A DNA stretch of 64,000 nucleotides from Gossypium raimondii (GCF_025698545.1 NC_068575.1:60955980-61019979), one strand, 5' to 3'; shown: positions 23,259-36,980, numbered from the stretch's first letter. Numbers and translations: made by a program. Notes: generated by a model not told the origin, from the sequence alone.

Positions 23259-25234
23259 AATTTGCTTTTTATATATGAAATTGGAGTAGAAATTATGTTT
23301 TGAGGAGTCTTGTTTGTTTATAAAGACCTTAGAAAAGGGAAGTCAAGTAGCGAGCAGTTGGGTCGCCTTGGCGTATTTGCTTCTGTATGGGTGGCCAAAT
23401 TTCCTAGCAATTTCCCGTTTCCCACTATAAAATAAATATTATTTTATTATTATATTAACTTACAATTTTATAACTTTTGGATTTTGGAGGGATTAAATTA
23501 ACATTTCACTCTTTTTATTAGGTCAATGCTCTTACTTGCATTATTGACAGAGTCCCTAATAATTATTCACTTTTGATTAGTTTTAAATTCATCCACCATT
23601 ATATTTGATTTTGGCATAAAAATAATTCTAGTCCCTCACGTTCATTCATTTTTATCATTTTGGCTCTTAATCTTTTTTGGAGGTAATTTTAACTCTCGGC
23701 ATTTAAAAATTAATCAAAATACTTATATTCAAACTGTTAAAATTTTAATGACATTGACGTGATAGCTCGTGTTATTTTATGTATACTTCACTGCTACTAT
23801 GAATAAATTTTGCCTAATTTCTCTTTTATCTTATTCCCATTAATTTCATAGAAGTTGCTAATTAGCCTTGAATGGATTTAGGGTTAATTCCACCAAGGCA
23901 TCTTGCAAGTGAATCGTATTCCATGAATATGATATCTATCTAGTGTGATGTATGGAATATATGACAAAGGTATGAAAACGGGTTTGTTTATTTATGTACT
24001 AGCATACAGAAAATAAGCTAGGAATTATTATTGGAAACAATGTGCCTTCGAAGATATATTCTCATAAAATGACTGCAAGAAATCAAGAACAAAAATAAAA
24101 AAGGGTTTAGATATCAGAAAGGAGCCTTTGTGACAAATGAGCTCACTTATTTTCTTATGTAAAGGCCCATGAAGAGACTTAGCCCATAATATTTATTATG
24201 GTGCCTTCATTAGAAAGCATGTCAGGAGATCACCTTCTGCATGAAAGTGCATGGGACTAAGCTGTCCCCTGCATGTCTCCTTGGCCCCGTCTTTTTATAG
24301 GTCCTATTTCTTGACTTATGTCAAATATTATTGTACTTGCACAATTATTTGTTTTTGGACTTAAACCCAGGGGGAAGGACCTTTAAATTTTAAAAAAATT
24401 ATTAATTATTATAATGGTAAATTTTTACTTTTTAAGTTTTTAAAATTTTATGATTTATTTTTGACTCTTAAAATAATTTTTCGTCCCTACTTAAACTCCT
24501 ATTTTCTGGGTCAGTATATTAAGTGAGTAGTAATATGCAAGGTCCAACATTGTCATTCATACTCAAATCGTGGAAGGTATTGGGTCAAATGTTTGAAGGA
24601 CCCCTTAGGATTCAAATGTGACTAATGGGGATAAGAGAAAAGATTGTATGAAACAGTGATATTATCTTTTTTCCAATAGTTTAATGCCATATCAGTAATT
24701 TCATCTTGAATTTTAATATTTTTATTTGAATTTAATTTTTTTAAAAGAAAAATACTAATATAATATTAAATATTAAAAAAATACAAATAACATGACGTCA
24801 CTATTTCACACAATCCTCTCTCATGAGACGATAAGACAAGTTGGGTTGCTGCTAGCGGTGGGTGAACTTGAACTATCGTCAAAGGTGGTTCCAACCATAT
24901 GCTTTTTACAGGTAGCCGCAAGCTGCACGTTGAAGGTATACCAAATTGTTACTTTTGATATTGTTGAGAGCTTATTTAATAAGTTTGAATTGATTTTTTA
25001 TTTACGGTAAAATGGATATAAAATATATTTATTTTTACTAAAAATTTCTCTCTCCCTTCAAATCAATTATTTTTCCATATTTTTATTTAATTGTTGATTT
25101 ATTGAAACTATTTATTAAGTTGGTGGATCATCAAATGTACTCAAATATGGTGCACAATTTTTATATAAAAAATAATTATGTTGTAGATTCTAATAATAGG
25201 GTCGCTTTGTCTGTGATGTATGAGTTGACAATAG

Positions 25235-26025
25235 TTTTGTTTGGCAATTGACTGGTGGTTGATAGCTAATTGCTTATTATAGTGGTTAGTTTAATCAATT
25301 AATTCTATTAACTATTTATTTAAGACTGCTTGGTAAAACTTAACGATAGCTGAAAATTGATATGTGTAAAATGGCAAATAATAGCATAACATGTTTTATT
25401 GTTAATTATTTATTTTGTTTATAATACTTTAGTCTTTATTGTGTGAGATTATTGAAATGAAACACTATTACTAAGGAATTAAAATATTCATTATGGAAAT
25501 TAAGTAATGAATATTTTGAAAATTTAAATAAACAAATTTCTTATGTTCCGTATTTGCAAATATTAACCTTGTGAAAATTGATAAGTATTAATAGTGTATC
25601 AATGTAATTGTAAACTATACTCTTAGTGATAATTATGTCATGTTCTTAGTATGTAAATTAGTGATAATTATGTCACACTTTTAATAAATTTGTCAATTAA
25701 CATATTTCAATTAATATAAAGTTGCATAAGAAATCATTTTACACAAGTAAGTTGAAAATAAATTAAAAATACATAAATATTCAAGAAATAGATACATGTG
25801 GCAAATTAAGTAATTTTTGAACAAGTATGTCAGATATGTCATTTTCAATCAGCTGTGAAAAAATTGCCCATCCCAACGTTTTTTTGTTTTGGAGGTTTTA
25901 GCTCAACAAGCTATTACAAACCTCCATTCACCAAACACTACAATTAGAGAGCTTGATTACCCAATCCTCCATTTGTGCCCAAATCAAATAAAAAAGTCTA
26001 AAACCCAGTTTACCAAACACTCCAA
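25235..26025 (+). repeat. Dispersed repeat R3, longer copy
   Basis: Starts near TTGTTTGGCAATTGACTGG and ends near CCAGTTTACCAAACACTCC, so both ends carry a TTTGG(T/C)AA-like word in inverse orientation. This is typical of non-autonomous hAT-style elements, though the class is inference. The first 500 bases match 1640-2130 in inverse orientation. Confidence 0.6.
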
Positions 26026-26734
26026 TGATCTATAAATTAATTAAATTAATTTTTTTGTAAATTTTATAAATTTTAGGTTTATAGATATCTTGAATATTTA
26101 AATATAAAAGAGGGATTCACTTACTCTTTTATTACACAACTAAAAAGGTGTTTTTAAAACAAAAGAGTAATTATTTTATAATATTTTGTTTTTAAAAATC
26201 AAATTGAATTTGATTTGGATTAATTCGGTTAGTGATTTTTCGAATTAAAATTTTTATATGCTTTTTAAAGTTATTTTCAAATTTTATATGTAGCATATTT
26301 ATTTTATATAAAAATAATTATAAATTAAATAAAAACAAAATCCAATGTGAAAAGTAGAGAAATACTTAAATTGGGAAACGAAAGTTGTATTGGATTGTTT
26401 AGCTCTTTTCTTTTTTTCTCTTTAATATAAAAAAGTAGCATTGAATTATGAATGATGAAATCATAAGTTATCAAGAGCTAAGAGATCATGCAAATTATAT
26501 CTCGATGTAAACAAAGAAGAAAACACAGTCAGTGATTTGTATTTTTGCTTTATGTATTTAATGCGTAAATGTTAAAAACATTCACCTTTCCATGATTGGG
26601 TGTTTAAAAGCATAAACTGTTGGGAAACTATCATTTAAAGATACTAGTACTTGAGTGAAAGATGACCCAACAAGAAGCTTCTATAAGTGCTATTTTCCTA
26701 TGCTTCAATCTCTTTTTAAGTCATTACGATTGAT

Positions 26735-26955
26735 TATTTTTATTTAAAAAATAGTAAATTAGTTCATATACGTTGGATGAAAGAGTAAACTAGTCATTTT
26801 ATTAAAATTTGTTTCCATTTCTATTGTTAAATAAAACTTGGTCTCTACACGTTAGCACGAGATACACATGGTATGTCAATGTATAATTGTATGGTTATTT
26901 TGTTAACTATACTAGTTTTTAGTAATAGAAATAGATGAAATTTTTAACAGGATAG
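26735..26955. repeat. Fold-back repeat R1, copy C (incomplete)
   Basis: Contains the R1 core ('GTAAATTAGTTCATATACGTTGG', 'CTTGGTCTCTACACGTTAGCA', 'TACACATGGTATGTCAATGTATAATTG', 'TAGTAATAGAAATAGATGAAATTTTTAACAG') but stops before the right arm. The termini are absent. Confidence 0.65.
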
Positions 26956-28239
26956 ACTGGAATATGAATATAAGAATTTGTAACTCGATTTCATGGTACC
27001 AACTTAAAAATAAAGATAAAACCAATATGAAAGAACGACTAAATTCAGGAGTTAAAAGTTGTTTTATCCCTTTTATGAAATACAAATGTTGACGGTTTTT
27101 TAAGCATGGTGCTAAATTTAGCTTTCAGCATTTATATTTTTAATTATTAATTTTTAAAAGAGTTGATTTATTTTTCTTAACATAAATGCTAACTAAAATA
27201 TTGTTGTTTAACGATATTAACGTGACAACTCGATACTACAAGAACTATCATGTTTAAAATTTAACGTTTTAATTAATATTTTGTTAAATTTAATTTTTTT
27301 AAAAAGGTATATTGTCTCGAGCTACTGTTGCCTTATAGGCAATCCTGATATTTCGATACCAAAGAGCCCATGAACACTTTTAATTAGATGTATGAAACTT
27401 TTTTAAAATTAAAAAAGACCATAAGAAAAGTAGGTGAAACATTGAAATGATGAAGAAGGGGTCTGTAAGGAAATTCATTGCTGTTTAGTCAACAGATTAG
27501 ATGAAAAGGATAATCAAACTCAACCCCCCCAAGAACTTTAGATTAGATGGCCAGCCACGTTCAGTCCCACTCCATTCCACAGATGTGAAACGCGTCTCAA
27601 CACTCATTATCACTTTTTTTAGTTACTTGTAACCCTAATCCAAACAAAGTACACATGTTTTCTAGTTTCTTCTGCGTGTCGCCCAGCCCCACCTACGACA
27701 AACTCCACTTACACTTACCACCCGCGAAATTAGAAACTTTTTTAAGGATAGAAGTTGAATTATAATTTTTATAGTTAATATATTTATAATTTTTAAAAAG
27801 ATTAAATATAATTTTATTATTTTAGGGATTAAAATATAATTTTATATTTATTAATTTAAAATTATAAAAATTTTAAAAGTTTTAAATGAAAACTTTTATT
27901 TTAAGAAGGCCGGAATCCTACTAATCCCTAGTTATTCCTTGAAATCTAATAACATTTAAGGTCGGGTTCATTTTACGTAAACTATGTATGAATATCGACT
28001 AGATTTAATTTGATAATGTAATACGGGGTCAAAATAAAATTAAAAAATTAGAGGATCCAAATTAAGAACTTAACTTTAAAAAGATCAAAATTACAAAATT
28101 TTTATTTAAAACAAATTAAAATTATTGAAATTATACTAATTACAAAGTTTTTTTAACAATCTCATTATAAATTTTGATTATATATGTTCTTTTTAATTAA
28201 TCTCTAGAACCATAACCTCTCTTTAACCCATAAATAAGA

Positions 28240-28326
28240 AGATAATGTGCTTTAACGCACTCGAGCCTACATCCTTTTACATCGACAATAATATTCATAC
28301 TAATTAAATTAAGACTCGATGGACCA
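28240..28326 (-). repeat. tRNA-derived SINE-like copy 3
   Basis: On the minus strand: 'GTCTTAATTTAATTAGTATGAA' (weak A-box), then 'GTAGGCTCGAGTGCGTTAAAG' (B-box-like) and 'CACATTATC'. Same order and spacing as copies 1 and 2. Confidence 0.45.
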
Positions 28327-28599
28327 TAATTTACAAAGTTTAACCCTGCTTAACAGTGATTCAGATATCATATGAATGACAATATCAACAGAAATAATTA
28401 GACTTCAAATTCTAGTACCAAAATGCACCGTTCAGTTCCCCTCCCAAGTACCACGGTTAAAATTTTAACCGCCATGAAAGTAACCATAGTTAATTCATCG
28501 GCCTCAAATACACCTCCACCTTTTTAAAAAGCTCACCCTCACAGAAAACCACAAAGAAAACTGCGGGTGATACCTTCAGTTCTTTAACTGAAAAAAAAA

Positions 28600-29238
28600 A
28601 TGGCGTTTTACGTGGACGAAGAAGAGGTCTGGAAATGTCCAAAGCATCCATCGAAACGTCGCCGTAGTGGAGTCTGTCCGTTTTGCCTCCGAGACAAGCT
28701 CGCTTCTCTCTGTCCCGACTGCGCCCACTACCGTCCTTGCGCGTGTAGTGCCACCTCTTCCTCTTCTTCTTTCTATCGTTTCTTGACTCCTGCTGCCGAG
28801 GATACCTCCGGTATCGGAAGTTTCGGACGCGGTTCTAATCTTACCGGAAGAGAACCTACGTTCCGACGATCGAGGTCCCTAGCGGTTCGTTTCCTCTTAT
28901 CGAAACCTGAGCGTTTAAGCGAAAAGAACGAGTCGGCGAGTGGTAAGTGCAAGACGCCGTCATTTTGGTCGATGTTTAAAGCCAGCAATAAGAGCAAGCG
29001 ATACGAGAGTGAAGATCGTCGAAGAGAAGAAGATAAAGCGAGAATAGCAGAGGAAGAACGGATGAGGATGATGAGGAAGTCGAGGTCTGTTTTGGTGACG
29101 TCACATTCCGGTATCGGAATATCGAAATTATCGCCGTCTACGAAAGCAAAGAGCTGGTATTTCCGGAGTCCGATGAAGGTCTTCAGGCAAACAAGGGGAT
29201 TGGTTTTCCAAGAACGCTCTCCTTTGTATCGAGGGTGA
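28600..29238 (+). CDS. Cys-rich plant protein of unknown function
   Basis: Single exon, 212 residues. The N-terminus carries WKCPKHPSKRRRSGVCPFCL (residues 11-30) and LCPDCAHYRPCAC, giving several Cys pairs that look like a small zinc-ribbon. The middle has a Ser-rich stretch and an RSRSLAVRFLLS block. Further on is FWSMFKASNKSK, a charged region RYESEDRRREEDKARIAEEERMR that is probably helical, and the tail PMKVFRQTRGLVFQERSPLYRG. I recognise the 'CPKHPSKRRR-x-GxCPxCLR-x-LxxLCPxC' signature as shared by an uncharacterised family of dicot proteins; no function is known to me. The ATG sits right after a run of A's following a leader, and the coding part is much GC-richer than its surroundings. 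The basic C-terminal half may favour membrane or nuclear association, which is inference. Confidence 0.8.
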   Translation: MAFYVDEEEVWKCPKHPSKRRRSGVCPFCLRDKLASLCPDCAHYRPCACSATSSSSSFYRFLTPAAEDTSGIGSFGRGSNLTGREPTFRRSRSLAVRFLLSKPERLSEKNESASGKCKTPSFWSMFKASNKSKRYESEDRRREEDKARIAEEERMRMMRKSRSVLVTSHSGIGISKLSPSTKAKSWYFRSPMKVFRQTRGLVFQERSPLYRG

Positions 29239-30043
29239 TTGTTTCTATTAGTTATTTTTATTCTTAAATCATTTGTATAATAATAACTAAATATATTTTT
29301 TTAAGATTAACTACAGAATGAACAAAAATATGATTTTTTTAGATATTAAACATTTTGGAATTTGAGGTTCTTGTTATTGATTGAATAGGATGTTTGATAT
29401 GAGTAAGAATTTTTATTTTCTTTGTGTTTTAATCTATGAATTTGGGCAAATTTTCTGGAATTAAACTCCAAATTTATTTGAGCTATCTTATCTAACCAAA
29501 CAAGATATGAATTTGAGTTATATGTATATAATTAATTTGTTGTAATTTAAGAATAAAGTAATTTCTCTTTTATTTATGTATGTAAAAAAGTATATAACAA
29601 TTTTTTTAAAATTATTATATATAATTTTATTTATTTAGCTTAATTGTTATAGACTTTTATTTATATTTCCAGTTATCAACTCTGAATAAAACAATATCTT
29701 TTAAATTTGATATTTTCAGACTTTGATAAACAGAAAAGCAATGATGAGTTGGATTTTCCAATCGTGTAATATGATTTTTTTTCTAAAAAGTTATCTATAT
29801 GTTTATGTTTAATTGTAGGTCCAAAGTACTGAATTCTATAGTCAAACTTATAATGTTTCATCGAACTTTTTAAAAGCAATAATATTATTGCAAAATTCCT
29901 ACAACTACCTTTTATCAACTTGTTACAATCATTAAGTTCTATTGTTGGTTTTTCAACTTATTAAAGTACAATAATTGTGTTTGGATAGAAAATTCGAATC
30001 ATTTATTAAACATAATTATGTATTTTCTGCTAGTAATATCACA
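29239..30043. other. 3' flank and AT-rich intergenic DNA
   Basis: Probable 3' untranslated region followed by AT-rich DNA. An 80-codon minus-strand open frame at 29676-29918 has no family-like features. Confidence 0.5.
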
Positions 30044-30534
30044 AGAGAGATAATATCGAGAATGAAAATCTTCACCTCTGAGGTGCATTGAGTTAAACAT
30101 ACGGGGCGAGATCCAGGGTTAGCTTTGGTTGCAATACTGACAAGAGATGATGTTGATAGATGGGTTGAGGGAGTTGGGAGAAACATTCGGGGATGTAATG
30201 TTGAGCGGCTGAACTTTGGGCGATTTATAATGGCCTCACTTTGGATTGGGATGCTAAATGGGATAATGTTATTGTTGAAACGTGTTGTGCTCAAGCTAAT
30301 GAGACAATTTTGGATAAGATTCGTGGACAATTTTGGATAGATTTCAAGAGATTGGCGGGTGGTCGTACAAAAAGTTTCCAGAGAAGCCAATATTACAGCA
30401 CATACTTTAGCTAGAATAATGAGAAATCTCTCTTATGGTCCCAAAATCTTCAAGGAGATTCCGATAAAAGTTATTGAACAAATTCGAATAAATGGTCAGC
30501 TCATTTGTAACAACACATACTATCTTTATGATTG
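30044..30534 (+). mobile_element. LINE 3' fragment with RNase H-like (RVT_3) domain
   Basis: The frame ending at the TGA near 30534 reads VVVQKVSREANITAHTLARI, then MRNLSYGPKIFKEIPIKVIE, which is the C-terminal signature of plant non-LTR retrotransposon RNase H-like domains ('REAN-x-x-AHxLAR'). Upstream, weakly preserved pieces such as 'WDAKWDNVIVETCCAQANETI' appear in other frames, so the copy carries at least two frame disruptions. The reverse transcriptase and endonuclease are absent, so this is a 5'-truncated, dead insertion. A host gene of the same domain class is possible but less likely given the damage. Confidence 0.7.
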
Positions 30535-32636
30535 ATATCTATATTTAAAGAAAAATAAACATTGCGATTTTAGAAATATTTTTAATCATTAACTAAATGT
30601 TAAACAATCGTTCATTTGAACATCTGTGAATAAAGAGGGGATAAAAAGTTGAGAAACCGGTGAGTGTGTTTGGAAACCATGATCTCAATTCCAAAGACAG
30701 CAATATTATATACAAATACATAGAACCTTATCACATGCCATGATCTGAATCTCAATGGATCGAATAATATCTGAACCCCAAATTGTGAAGAATAGATCCC
30801 TTTTTGACCACTTTTTAGTTGTGCAGGTGGATCAAAGACTTGAATGAGTGTATCCCTTTGTTGTTCATTATTTTGACAGTAAAAGATTCTGAAGCCAACC
30901 GTTTAAAATCCTCTACCTACCTATTTTTAAAACTCCATCTTATTTATGTTCTTTATAGTAATATATTTTGTGGTCTGTGATCCCTAGTGTTCGCCTGTCA
31001 CAACCGCTTCCACTAATTTCAGGGTTGAGTTGACTCAGGTCTTGTTTTGATATAAAAAATTTTCGATGTCTAGAAAACTTGAACTTAGACAGTACACAAT
31101 CTTGATCTCTTTCTCATTCGATCCCATGAGTATTATAAATACAACTTAATGGGTGTGCATTGTGTAAAATATGTTGTTCTTTTATTTATAATTTAATGTC
31201 AATTTGAAATCATGAGATGTATTGTGGGCGGTATTCACCTCATTCTTTAATTATATTATTAGGGTTTTCATATTTATTTATGAGATGCTGTACATTTCAT
31301 AATCAGTTGTTTATCTCTTCAAAAAAGAAAACATAAAATGAGCACCCACCATGAAGAATTAATAAATGTACTTACCAACACCAACAGTTTTCTTTTTTTT
31401 TTTTTGGGCCGGGGTGTTTTAATTATTTGACAGGCACAGCATAGAATCCTTCTTACAAGACAAGAGCTAAGCCATTTGTTGATTTACAGTATTTTTCCAC
31501 GGTGGCCAGAAATAAATTATCCCTTGTCTTTTCTCTTTTCTCTTGGTTCTTGTATGTTTGACACGTAGGGACTAAGTCCTTCATTCATGGATATTATTAT
31601 TTACTGAGTCAGTCGGCTGTTTGGGGAGCTAGACTCGAGCCATCTTTTCCTGCATGGGACTTGAACAGCGTACTTTCCATTCATTTCTCCTTATTGGGTA
31701 TATATGCTGTACTGAAAATCAGAATGATTTACACATTTTTATATCACTTACATAAAACCTTAAAGTACAAGTGTTTCTCGTTATTTATACTCCTTGCATG
31801 TACTATATGGTACTGTTGGATTCCAGGCAAATTGAGAGAAAGAGAAAGAACCCTAGCTATATAATATCATCATCTTCTTCTTCTGTTTTGTGAGGAACAG
31901 AACATGGAGCAAGTCATGTGGGGGAGATGTCCCACGTTGAACATGGATGTGTCGTTTTGGTATTTGGTGCATTACAATTTGCCTTTGATTGCTTCCTTTT
32001 TCATTGGATGTTTCAATTCAGACATCTAAATCGCTTTCTCCCATTTTTGTTCTCTTTTTTTAACAAACTTTAGCGATGGATATACGCACACGAACGCCAT
32101 TTTAAAACAACCAAGAGTTAGGAGAGGCGGAGGATAGCTATTAGGTGAAGCCAAAGCAATTATTTAATATCTTATGAAAAATGTGGCAAATGCTAAGCTC
32201 TCATTTCAAGTGATAAAAACCAAAAAAAATTTGTCCATGGAGAAGATTTAAACATATTAAATGTAAATTAAAGATTATTTATTTTATAGTTCGAGTATAA
32301 TTTTATTTGAACCGGTGATAGTATTTAAATAAAACCCTTTTAATAATGTCGACTCTCAAATTCAAACTTAAACCAGATACTTCAGAAAGAAAAAGTTCCA
32401 CTTTTACTTTTTCTAACTACTTTATAATTTTAGTATTGTGTTTTCATTGTTGAACTTAAGATTTTGGTTATGATTTGAGGAGGAAATGGCAACTTGACCA
32501 ACCATTCCCTCAAAATGCATGTATTTAATATGAATATGTCACTTGCCTATATGGGTATAAGGCCATCCTAGAGTTTGGTTTTTGTAGATTTATTTGTCAT
32601 TTGATGTTCCTTTTTGAGCCAAAAATAAATTATAAA
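30535..32636. other. Intergenic DNA
   Basis: No gene. The part 31400-32000 is less AT-rich and contains GTCCCACGTTG (near 31928), which resembles the plant snRNA upstream element, but no snRNA body was recognised downstream. Confidence 0.4.
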
Positions 32637-33019
32637 TGTTAGAATTAAGTGACTCGAATTTTTTTTAAATAAAATACAGTGGTAAAATAAAATAAAAGTA
32701 AAATCCCTATAGAACTACACTTCTTTTATTTTATTTTAGAATAAGGTTTTTTAAACCTTATTAAATTCCATCTATTTGATATTGATTAGAATAAGGTGTT
32801 TCAATATTACTATATTCCTATTAGAATATGGTTTTACAAGCCTATAAATAGACATAGTCTATTCCTCTTGTAATTATTTGAATTCAACATAGTAAATTTT
32901 CTTCTCCTTTGCCCATGGTTTTTTCCCAAAAGGGTTTCCACGTAAAAATCTGTGTGCTCTTTATTTTTATTTCTCTTTTCTTTGTGATATATTGTCATTA
33001 CCGACATTCTAGTTTTACA
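32637..33019 (+). repeat. 5' LTR of the Copia element
   Basis: 383 bp, begins TGTTAGAATTAAG and ends TTTTACA. It contains a TATA-like CCTATAAATAGAC, the likely element promoter. It pairs with the 3' LTR. Confidence 0.95.
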
Positions 33020-36000
33020 AATTGGTATCCGAGCTCTCGGGTTGTTCATCTTATTCAGGTAATGGCGTCTTTGAAGTATGAAATTTTGTTGTTGGATCGC
33101 AACACCAGATTCGCGTTGTGGCAGATAAAGATGCAGACAGTTCTTGCACAGATGGACTTCAAGGAAGCCCTACTAGGGGTAGATAAGATGTTTTCGACAT
33201 TTACGGAGGAAGAGAAGAAGCGTAAGGATCGAAAGGCGTTAACACAGTTATATCTGCATTTGTCTAACGAAATTTTGCAAGATGTGATGAAGGAGAAGAC
33301 CGCCGCTAGATTATGGAAGAGGTTGGAACAAATATGTATATCGAAAACTCTAACCAGCAAGCTGCATATGAAGCAGCGTCTTTATGCTCATCGTTTGGAG
33401 GACGATGCTTCTGTGTACGAAAACTTACTAGTGTTTAAAGAAATTCTCTCAAACTTGGAAGCCATGGAGGTTCAGTATGATAAGGAAGATCTAAGGTTGA
33501 TTCTACTTTGTTCGTTGCCCCCGTCTTATTCAACCTTTAGAGACACGATTTTATATAGCCGTGAGTCTCTAACAGTTGATGAGGTTTATGATTCTTTGAC
33601 CTCGTATGATAAGATGAAGCATCTTGTGGTTAAAACTGACTATCAAGGAGAGGGTCTCATTATTCGTGGGAGACAAGATCGGAATACTGATGATGATCAT
33701 GGAAGGATACAGAAACGAAATCCTCGCAGTAAATCTAAGGGTAGATCGAAGTCTTCAAACAGAGGTAAAACTTGTAACTTCTGCAATAAGAAAATGCATA
33801 TTAAAACTGAGTGTTATAAGCTACAAAATAAGATCAAAAGGGAGGTTACGAATCAAAAGAGAAAACAACCAGAAAATTTCGGAGAAGCTAATGTTGTAAA
33901 AGACTACAGCGATGGTGAACTTCTAGTCGCTTCTGTCAACAATTCTAAAGTGAGCGAGGAGTGGATCCTTAATTCGGGCCTCACCTTCCACATGAGTCCC
34001 AATCGGGATTGGTTTACAACTTACGAAATAGTGTCTGAAGGTGTTGTTTTGATGGGAAACAATGTTTCGTGTAAAATTGCAGCTGTTGGAACAATTAAAG
34101 TTAAAATATTTGATGGAGTTGTTAGAACATTTAGTGACGTACGACATGTTCCAAAATTGAAGAGAAATTTAATTTCATTGAGTACTCTTTATTCAAAAGG
34201 GTACAAATACACAGCTGAAAGTGGGGTTTTGAAGATTTTCAAAGGTTCCCTCATTGTGATGAAAGGACAGAGAGAGACTGCCAAGTTATATGTTCTGTAG
34301 GGTTCTACTATTACTGGTGATGCAGCTGTCGCTTCCTTTTCCATGTCAGATGATGATATTACTAAACTTTGGCATACGCGCCTAGGGCATCTGAGTGAGA
34401 ATAACATGGCAAAATTTAGCAAAAGAGGTTTGTAACACTGTATTTTTGAGAAGCAAAAGAGAGTTCAATTCACCAGAGGAATCCATAACATGAAGGGAAC
34501 GTTGGACTATATTCATTCTGATCTGTGGGGGCCATCCAGAGTGCCTTTGAGAGTGGAGCTAATTACATGCTAACTTTTATTGATGATTTTTCCAGAAAAG
34601 TTTGGGCGTTCTTCCTGAAGCAGAAAAGTGATATGTTTTCCGTATTTAAGTCTTAGAAAACTATGATTGAAAAACAGACGGGAAAACAAATAAAGTACCT
34701 CTGCACAGACAATGGCTTAGCGTTTTGTTCTGATGAGTTTAATAAACTGTGCAAGTCAGAAGGGATCGTGAGACACTTGATAGTTCATCATACTCCACAG
34801 CAAAACGGCGTTGCAGAACGAATGAACAAAACTATCATGAAAAAGGTTCAATGTATGTTGTCAAATGCCAACTTACCAAAGTCATTTTGGGCCGAAGCAG
34901 CCTCAACTGTATGTTTTTTGGTCAACCAATCTCCATCCGTTGCCATTGAGAAAAAGACTCCACAAGAGGTATGGTCTAGTAATCATGCTGACTATTCTGA
35001 TTTAAAGATTTTTGGGTGTCCTGTTTATGTTCATGTTGATAATGGAAAATTAGAACCGAGATCCATTAAATGTGTTTTTCTTAGTTATAAAGCTGGTGTA
35101 AAATGGTATAAGTTATGGTGTCCTAAAAATAGAAAAGTTGTGATTGGTAGAGATATTATTTTTGATGAAACTGCTATGCTACCTAACTTATCTCTTAAAG
35201 GCTCTTCTAATAAAGAAAATCAAAAGCAGGTGGAACATCAATCCAGAATCTATAATAAAGTCGACTCTTCAAGCCAATACAAAAATTCAGAATAGAGTTA
35301 CTTCTTCACCACAACACTCTATCACCAAACACAGAACTAGAAGAGAAATTAAACCTCCAAAGAAGTATGCCGAGGCTGATCTAGTTGCTTATGCTTTAAA
35401 TATGGCTGAAGATATAGATGCAAACCAAGAGCCATCTAATTATTCTGAGGCGATTAGTTGTGAAAACTCAGAAAATTAGATGTTTGTTATGCAAGAGGAG
35501 ATGAAATCACTCCACAAAAACAAAATATGGGATCTTGTGAAAATTTCTAAAGGTAAAAAAGTTATTCATTGTAAATGGGTGTTTAAAAAGAAAGAAGGGA
35601 CTCCAGGAGTTGAAGAACCCAGATATAAATCAAAGTTTGTTGCAAAGGGTTACAGTCAAATTCCAGGAGTGGACTTCACAGATGTGCTCTCCCCAGTTGT
35701 GAAGCATACTTCGATTCGAGCTTTGTTTGGTATTGTGGCTATACATGATTTGGAGCTTGAGCAGTTAGATGTAAAAACTGCATTTTTGCATGGAGAACTT
35801 GAGGAGGATATTTACATGCAACAACCAGAGGGTTTTACAGTTTCAGAAAAAGAGGATTATGTTTGCTTGCTGAAAAAGTCCCTTTACGGTTTGAAACAGT
35901 CACCAAGATAGTGGTACAAGAGGTTTGATTCCTTTATGACTTCTTATGATTTTAAAAGAAGTAGCTTTGACAATTGTGTTTACTTTAAGAAAAACAGTGA

Positions 36001-36980
36001 TGGTTCTTTTGTGCATCTACTCTTTTATGTTGATGACATGTTGATAGCAGCAAAAGATAAAGAAGAGATAAGAAAGGTCAAAGCCCAACTAAGTGAGGAA
36101 TTTGAGATGAAAGATTTGGGACCAGCAAAAAAGATATTTGGTATGGAGATTCTCAGAGATAGAAAAGCAAGTAAATTGTACCTAAATCAGAAGGGGTACA
36201 TTGAGAAAGTTCTTTACAGGTTTAATATGCAGAGTGCTAAGCTTGTTAGTTTCCTTTAGCAGCCCATTTTAAACTTTCATCGCCTTTGTCTCCACAATCA
36301 GATGATGAGATTGAGTACATGTCACATGTTCTATACTCTAGTGCAGTGGGATCTTTCATGTATACTATGGTTTGTTCACGTCCAGATTTATCATATGCAG
36401 TCAATGTAGTAGTAGATACATGGTGAGTCCCGATAAAGAATATTGGAAAGCAGTTCAGTGGATTTTAAGATACTTACGATGTACTACTGATGTTTGCTTA
36501 CAGTTTGGAAGAACTAGAGATGGAGTCATTGGGTATGTTGATGCTGATTTTGCTGGAGACCTTGATAGAAGAAGATCTCTTACAAGTTATGTCTTTACAA
36601 TCGGAGGTTGTGTAATCAGTTGGAAAGCCACTTTGTAAACTACAGGCACTTTGTTTACCACTGAAGCTAAGTACATGGCGATTACTGAGGCTTGTAAAGA
36701 AGCTATTTGGTTGAAGGGACTCTTTAGTGAACTCAATGAAGACCTTCAAATCAATACAATAATTTTTGACAGTTAGAATGTCATCTTCCTTATAAAAGAT
36801 CAAATGTTTCATAAGAGAACAAAACACATTGATGTTCGGTATCATTTTGTTCGTGATATTATTCGTGTTCATTGTTGAAGTTAAACCCTTAAGGGGTTTT
36901 ATGGAAGAGGTGGAGAACTTGTTCGTTGAGAGTTCGCAATGAAGAACTTGATCATTGAGAATTCGTGTCAAGGTGGAGAT

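Larger units (their letters stand above)
17635..28599. other. Long gene-poor interval
   Basis: Eleven kilobases with no supported protein gene. It holds SINE-like copies (19214, 28240), R2 (22880), R3 (25235) and partial R1 (26735) repeats, plus many AT-rich decayed repeats (for example about 17985-18200, 21080-21400, 23500-23790 and 27050-27330). A short frame at about 18600-18704 (GHLSIDGLSPEF...) follows an AG and could be an exon relic. Three W-boxes cluster at 21782-21807. A hairpin lies at 24248-24273. Confidence 0.5.

Noticed and set aside
24792-25010. 72-codon open frame
   Set aside because: No domain, no promoter-like context, surrounded by AT-rich repeats.
31928-31940. GTCCCACGTTG resembling the plant snRNA upstream element
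   Set aside because: No correctly spaced TATA box and no U1-U6 body downstream.
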